The notes under the pieces were generated by a model. It saw only the letters and a list, made by a program, of their open reading frames with translations. It was not told the origin of the DNA and made no database searches. This document shows positions 61,234-64,000 of a DNA stretch of 64,000 nucleotides, one piece after another; positions within the stretch are counted from its first letter, which is position 1; the number at the start of each line of letters is the position of its first letter. The position numbers were made by a program, and so were the translations under genes. This DNA comes from JBHYDC01 sp051861205 (GTDB taxonomy: Bacteria; Pseudomonadota; Alphaproteobacteria; Rhizobiales; Pleomorphomonadaceae): positions 225,405 to 289,404 of the forward strand of contig JBHYDC010000002.1 of NCBI GenBank assembly GCA_051861205.1. The letters are read 5' to 3'.

Positions 61234-61636
61234 TATGTGGAGGGTGAAGAGGGGATATCAAGGGGGAGCGACGGGGCTTGGAGGGGATTAAAGTTCGGGG
61301 GCACCAATGGCAGATTGCCAAGAGCGCTGAATTCGCCAGAATACTGGCCAGCCAATCCTGGAAACTGCAGTTTCCGCCGATCAGGTCGATTATCAGACGA
61401 AATTGTCGATTGTTCGAAACCAAGCCGCCTACACCCCGCAAGCGGTAAAACGCTCCTAAGCACGTCCCACAAGCGCTAGCCACGACGCCCCAGCACTCCG
61501 GTCTCACCTAAAGTCCGTACTACGTATCTTGCGTACGTAACTCCTGTATGTTACATGTTCGTCAACGGCGCGCGGATAAGCTGGGTTCGCTTCACCGGAA
61601 CGCTGATGGCATATGCAAGTTCCTTAGTGAGCCGTG
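61234..61636. other. Gene-free stretch between RHH regulator and toxin-antitoxin pair
   Basis: About 400 bases without a supported gene. It includes a perfect 16-bp palindrome GGAAACTGCAGTTTCC (61360-61375) and an inverted repeat GTAAC/GTTAC (61537-61554) about 85 bases before the toxin gene, the latter a possible TA operator. Composition is less GC-rich toward 61.5 kb. Confidence 0.4.
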
Positions 61637-61999
61637 ATGCACACCGTATCTGAGCTTAGGTCGTTCCGCCGGGCAGCAAGCGACGCGGGCATGACAGAGG
61701 AGGAGATCGGCGATCTGGTGTCCTTCTTGTCTGAGAATCCGGACGCCGGCGATGAGATACCTGGAACTGGCGGATGTCGTAAGCTTCGCATCGGTGGACG
61801 CGGGAAGGGCAAGAGTGGAGGGTATCGCACGATCACCTTCTACTCAGGCCTAGACCTGCCGGTCTATTTGATCACGGTCTTCTCGAAGGGGGAGAAGGCC
61901 ACGCTGACCAAGAAAGAATGCAATGCGCTGAAGTCAATAACGCAGAGCATCGTTGATGAATACAAGGTGAGAGTATCTTTGCTGGGTGAGAGAAGATGA
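61637..61999 (+). CDS. RelE/HigB-type toxin
   Basis: A 120-residue RelE-superfamily toxin (predicted ribosome-dependent mRNase) with GRGKGKSGGYRTITFYSG and DLPVYLITVFSKGEKATLTKKE, the typical core. ATG 61637 is used; a GTG three bases earlier is in frame. Stop overlaps the antitoxin start (ATGA). The toxin-first order is that of higBA-like pairs. Confidence 0.88.
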   Translation: MHTVSELRSFRRAASDAGMTEEEIGDLVSFLSENPDAGDEIPGTGGCRKLRIGGRGKGKSGGYRTITFYSGLDLPVYLITVFSKGEKATLTKKECNALKSITQSIVDEYKVRVSLLGERR

Positions 62000-62307
62000 G
62001 CAAGAAGGCGTTTGACAAAATCGCTGAAGGTTTGAACGAGGCGCTCGCAATAGCGCGCGGTGACGAGAAGCCCTATCGTCTTCACGTGCCAGCCGAGATC
62101 GACGTGAAGTCGATCCGCGCCAAGCTGAAACTTTCTCAGGATGCTTTTGCGTCTCGATTTGGCTTTACATTGAACCAAATTCGAGACTGGGAGCAGGGCC
62201 GTGCACGCCCGCTGGGCGGGGTGCGCGCCTATCTTATGCTCATCGACCGCGCACCGGCCGACGTTCTGAGCCTGCTTCGCAGAAACCTGCGTGATGAAGC
62301 TGCGTAA
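61996..62307 (+). CDS. HigA/XRE-type antitoxin
   Basis: A 103-residue antitoxin with a central HTH (LKLSQDAFASRFGFTLNQIRDWEQGRARP) and VPAEIDVKSIRAKLKL before it. It neutralises the upstream toxin and probably represses the pair. Coupled by ATGA. The pair lies beside an integrase, as toxin-antitoxin modules on mobile elements often do. Confidence 0.9.
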   Translation: MSKKAFDKIAEGLNEALAIARGDEKPYRLHVPAEIDVKSIRAKLKLSQDAFASRFGFTLNQIRDWEQGRARPLGGVRAYLMLIDRAPADVLSLLRRNLRDEAA

Positions 62308-62344
62308 ATCACCGCAACCGGCTCCGCAGGCAATGAACGGCAAC

Positions 62345-62374
62345 GCCCGGCCAACTTGGCGGGCATTTGCTTTT
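62345..62374 (+). terminator. Possible terminator after the toxin-antitoxin pair
   Basis: GCCCGGCCAA, C, TTGGCGGGC (62345-62364, one bulged G) then ATTTGCTTTTC. A modest intrinsic terminator 38 bases past the antitoxin stop. Confidence 0.5.
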
Positions 62375-62565
62375 CAAGGGCTTAGCCTAGAAAAATGGCG
62401 GAGAAAGATTCCGCCGAAGTACCGTTTTAGGCCGTATGCCATCTTCCAGACATCGCTCTGTTTTTAATCATTTTTCTGATGTAGACTGTCCATCATAGTC
62501 CACGATAATACGGCTCGATCCGGTTGAAGGTGGCGGGTAAAGTGGTGGGTGGAGAGGGGAGGCGC

Positions 62566-63780
62566 ATGGCCGGCTTGAGTGATCGGTTCTGCCGCACCGT
62601 GCGTGACGACGGGCGCTATGGCGATGGCAAGGGGCTCTATCTCGTGGTTGACGGTTCGGGACGGCGCTGGCTGTTCCGCTACCAAATGGCCGGTCGGCGA
62701 AGGGAAATGGGCCTTGGGCCCTTTCCGGAGATCGGATTGGCCGCAGCGCGCAAGGCGGCCGATGACGCGCGGGCTAAAGCCAAGGCTGGCACCGACCCAA
62801 TCGACGCCCGCCGGACCGTTCGCGCTGTTCCAACGTTTGGCGCCTTTGCCGATCAACTTCTGGACGATATCGAGGGTGGTTTCCGCAATGAGAAGCACCG
62901 GGCGCAATGGCGTATGACACTCGGAGATGCCTACTGCCGGCTGCTCCGTCCAAAACTCGTCGATGCCATTGAGACCGCCGACGTACTGCGTGTTCTCAAG
63001 CCGATTTGGCAGACGAAGCCGGAGACGGCCTCTCGCTTACGCGGCCGCATCGAGCGTGTGCTCGACGCTGCGAAGGCGCAAGGATACCGATCCGCCGATA
63101 ATCCCGCCCGATGGCGCGGGCATCTCCAGGCGATGCTGCCAAGGCGCCAAAAGCTGACGAGGGGGCACCATGCTGCTCTGCCTTATCCGGACGTTCCCGC
63201 CTTCGTTGCGCGCCTCCGACGTCTGGAGGCCGTGGCCGCAAGGGCCTTGGAACTCGCAATTCTCACGGCAGCCCGCACCAGCGAAGTGCTGGGCGCCACT
63301 TGGCAGGAGATTGATCTGGCCAACGCTGTCTGGACCGTGCCGGCCGAGCGGATGAAAGCGGGACGCGAGCACCGCGTGCCGCTCACGACGCGCGCGCTCG
63401 CGATCTTGACGGAGATGGAGACCACGCGTGCCGAGGACGATCCAGCAGCCTTCGTGTTTCCGGGCGCGAAGAGGGGGCGGCCGTTGTCCAGCATGGCCAT
63501 GACGATGCTGCTCCGTCGCCTTGAGATGAAAGTTACAGCTCACGGCTTTCGTTCGTCCTTCCGCGATTGGGCCGGTGAAGAGACCCTCTTCGCGCGCGAG
63601 ATCGCCGAGGCGGCGCTGGCTCACACGGTCGGGGACTCGACAGAACGCGCCTACCGTAGGGGCGACGCACTGGAACGACGACGGGCCTTGATGGCAGCAT
63701 GGGATTCGTTCGTCGGTGCGATGCCTGACACGAACGTAGTCCCAATCTCGCGTCGTCCGAAGACGTCCGCTATGGATTGA
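62566..63780 (+). CDS. Tyrosine recombinase, P4-type integrase
   Basis: A 404-residue site-specific recombinase of the P4/DUF4102 integrase type that moves genomic islands. N-terminal SDRFCRTVRDDGRYGDGKGLYLVVDGSG binds arm sites; the catalytic domain has the Arg in LTAARTSEVL, HGFRSSFRDWA (H-x-x-R) and the nucleophile Tyr in ERAYRRGDALERRR. ATG 62566 begins at conserved sequence; an upstream GTG frame is 14 residues longer. No tRNA gene lies within the window on either side. Confidence 0.93.
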   Translation: MAGLSDRFCRTVRDDGRYGDGKGLYLVVDGSGRRWLFRYQMAGRRREMGLGPFPEIGLAAARKAADDARAKAKAGTDPIDARRTVRAVPTFGAFADQLLDDIEGGFRNEKHRAQWRMTLGDAYCRLLRPKLVDAIETADVLRVLKPIWQTKPETASRLRGRIERVLDAAKAQGYRSADNPARWRGHLQAMLPRRQKLTRGHHAALPYPDVPAFVARLRRLEAVAARALELAILTAARTSEVLGATWQEIDLANAVWTVPAERMKAGREHRVPLTTRALAILTEMETTRAEDDPAAFVFPGAKRGRPLSSMAMTMLLRRLEMKVTAHGFRSSFRDWAGEETLFAREIAEAALAHTVGDSTERAYRRGDALERRRALMAAWDSFVGAMPDTNVVPISRRPKTSAMD

Positions 63781-63830
63781 CTAAGTGCAGTCGCACAGGC
63801 AAAGTATTGCAGTGGTGGAAATCCGCCTTG

Positions 63831-63863
63831 AAGCCCGCTTGGCCTGCGCTAGCGGGCTTTTTC
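63831..63863 (+). terminator. Rho-independent terminator after the integrase
   Basis: AAGCCCGC (63831-63838), 13-base loop, GCGGGCTT (63852-63859) then TTTTC. Good intrinsic terminator about 50 bases past the integrase stop. Confidence 0.85.
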
Positions 63864-63938
63864 GTTCCTGAAACATTTTCAGTCCCACTCCCGGCTGCCG
63901 GCGTTCGCGCCCGTGGTCATTTCGCGTTGGAGACAACC

Positions 63939-64000
63939 GTGAACTCCGTCCACAAGAAACTACTCACCGTCCATGACATGATGAAGCTCTATGGCATCGG
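63939..64000 (+). CDS. Excisionase/AlpA-like DNA-binding protein, 3' end beyond window
   Basis: The first 20 codons of an ORF starting at GTG six bases after GGAG: VNSVHKKLLTVHDMMKLYGI. The LLTV..MMKLYGI pattern is that of small MerR-like/AlpA excisionases, often encoded next to P4-type integrases. Only a fragment is visible, so the family is a guess from motif and position. Confidence 0.5.
   Translation, partial: MNSVHKKLLTVHDMMKLYGI

Noticed and set aside
62308..62565. A tRNA or att remnant before the integrase
   Set aside because: A short stem (GGCGGA / TCCGCC) is present but no cloverleaf or tRNA 3' end could be folded by eye.

Overview
The window is GC-rich alphaproteobacterial DNA dominated by one nearly complete photosynthesis gene cluster (about 5.5-49.7 kb) of a purple bacterium. 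A type-2 reaction centre (pufL, pufM, puhA) with a tetraheme cytochrome (pufC), LH1 (pufBA), bacteriochlorophyll a-type genes (bchXYZ, bchF, bchC, bchG, bchP), an oxygen-dependent cyclase (acsF) and spirilloxanthin-type carotenoid genes (crtEBICDF) all point to an aerobic or facultative purple non-sulfur bacterium. Rhizobial-type palindromic intergenic repeats, PpsR plus AerR/PpaA, and GGAAC/GTT promoter pairs like those read by EcfG sigma factors suggest Hyphomicrobiales (Rhizobiales). I cannot fix the genus.

Layout. 0-2.6 kb: end of a surface-sugar operon (sugar C-methyltransferase, nucleotidyltransferase, PIG-L deacetylase). 2.6-5.5 kb: a terminase-like fragment, an unknown protein, an SMP-30 lactonase and an MBL-fold hydrolase. 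5.5-13.7 kb, mostly minus strand: fni (IPP isomerase), a cytochrome c2, bchP, a PucC/LhaA-family transporter, bchG, then the regulators ppsR and aerR/ppaA. 14.0-36.3 kb, plus strand: the superoperon bchFNBHLM-lhaA-puhABC-orf98-acsF-puhE-hemA-bchIDO-crtIB and an unlisted-type 48-residue membrane protein. 36.3-38.7 kb, minus: crtC, crtD. 38.8-49.7 kb, plus: crtE, crtF, bchCXYZ, pufQBALMC, closed by a long hairpin.

The genes form one pathway: hemA makes ALA; bchHIDO insert Mg; bchM methylates; acsF closes ring E; bchLNB and bchXYZ reduce the rings; bchF and bchC modify C3; bchG and bchP add and reduce the tail; fni and crtE feed isoprenoids into both chlorophyll tail and carotenoid; lhaA, puhBCE and pufQ assemble the complexes. 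Short 4-base overlaps indicate translational coupling. PpsR boxes, often in pairs with an 8-bp gap, lie before bchG, crtD/crtE and bchC, and between aerR and bchF.

50-57.4 kb is a plus-strand group of stress-type genes (DUF2189, DUF4142, glycosyltransferase, thioredoxin-reductase-like flavoprotein, DUF892 ferritin-like, BON-domain, alpha/beta hydrolase, phosphoribosyltransferase), three of which carry EcfG-like promoter matches. 57.3-61.2 kb (minus): a chemoreceptor, a PHB-depolymerase-type esterase and a ribbon-helix-helix regulator. 61.6-64 kb: a HigBA/RelE-type toxin-antitoxin pair, a P4-type integrase and the start of an excisionase-like gene, i.e. the edge of an integrated element. No rRNA, tRNA or CRISPR array was seen. 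I did not find a clearly new multi-gene system; the best leads are regulatory and small-gene features given in the findings.
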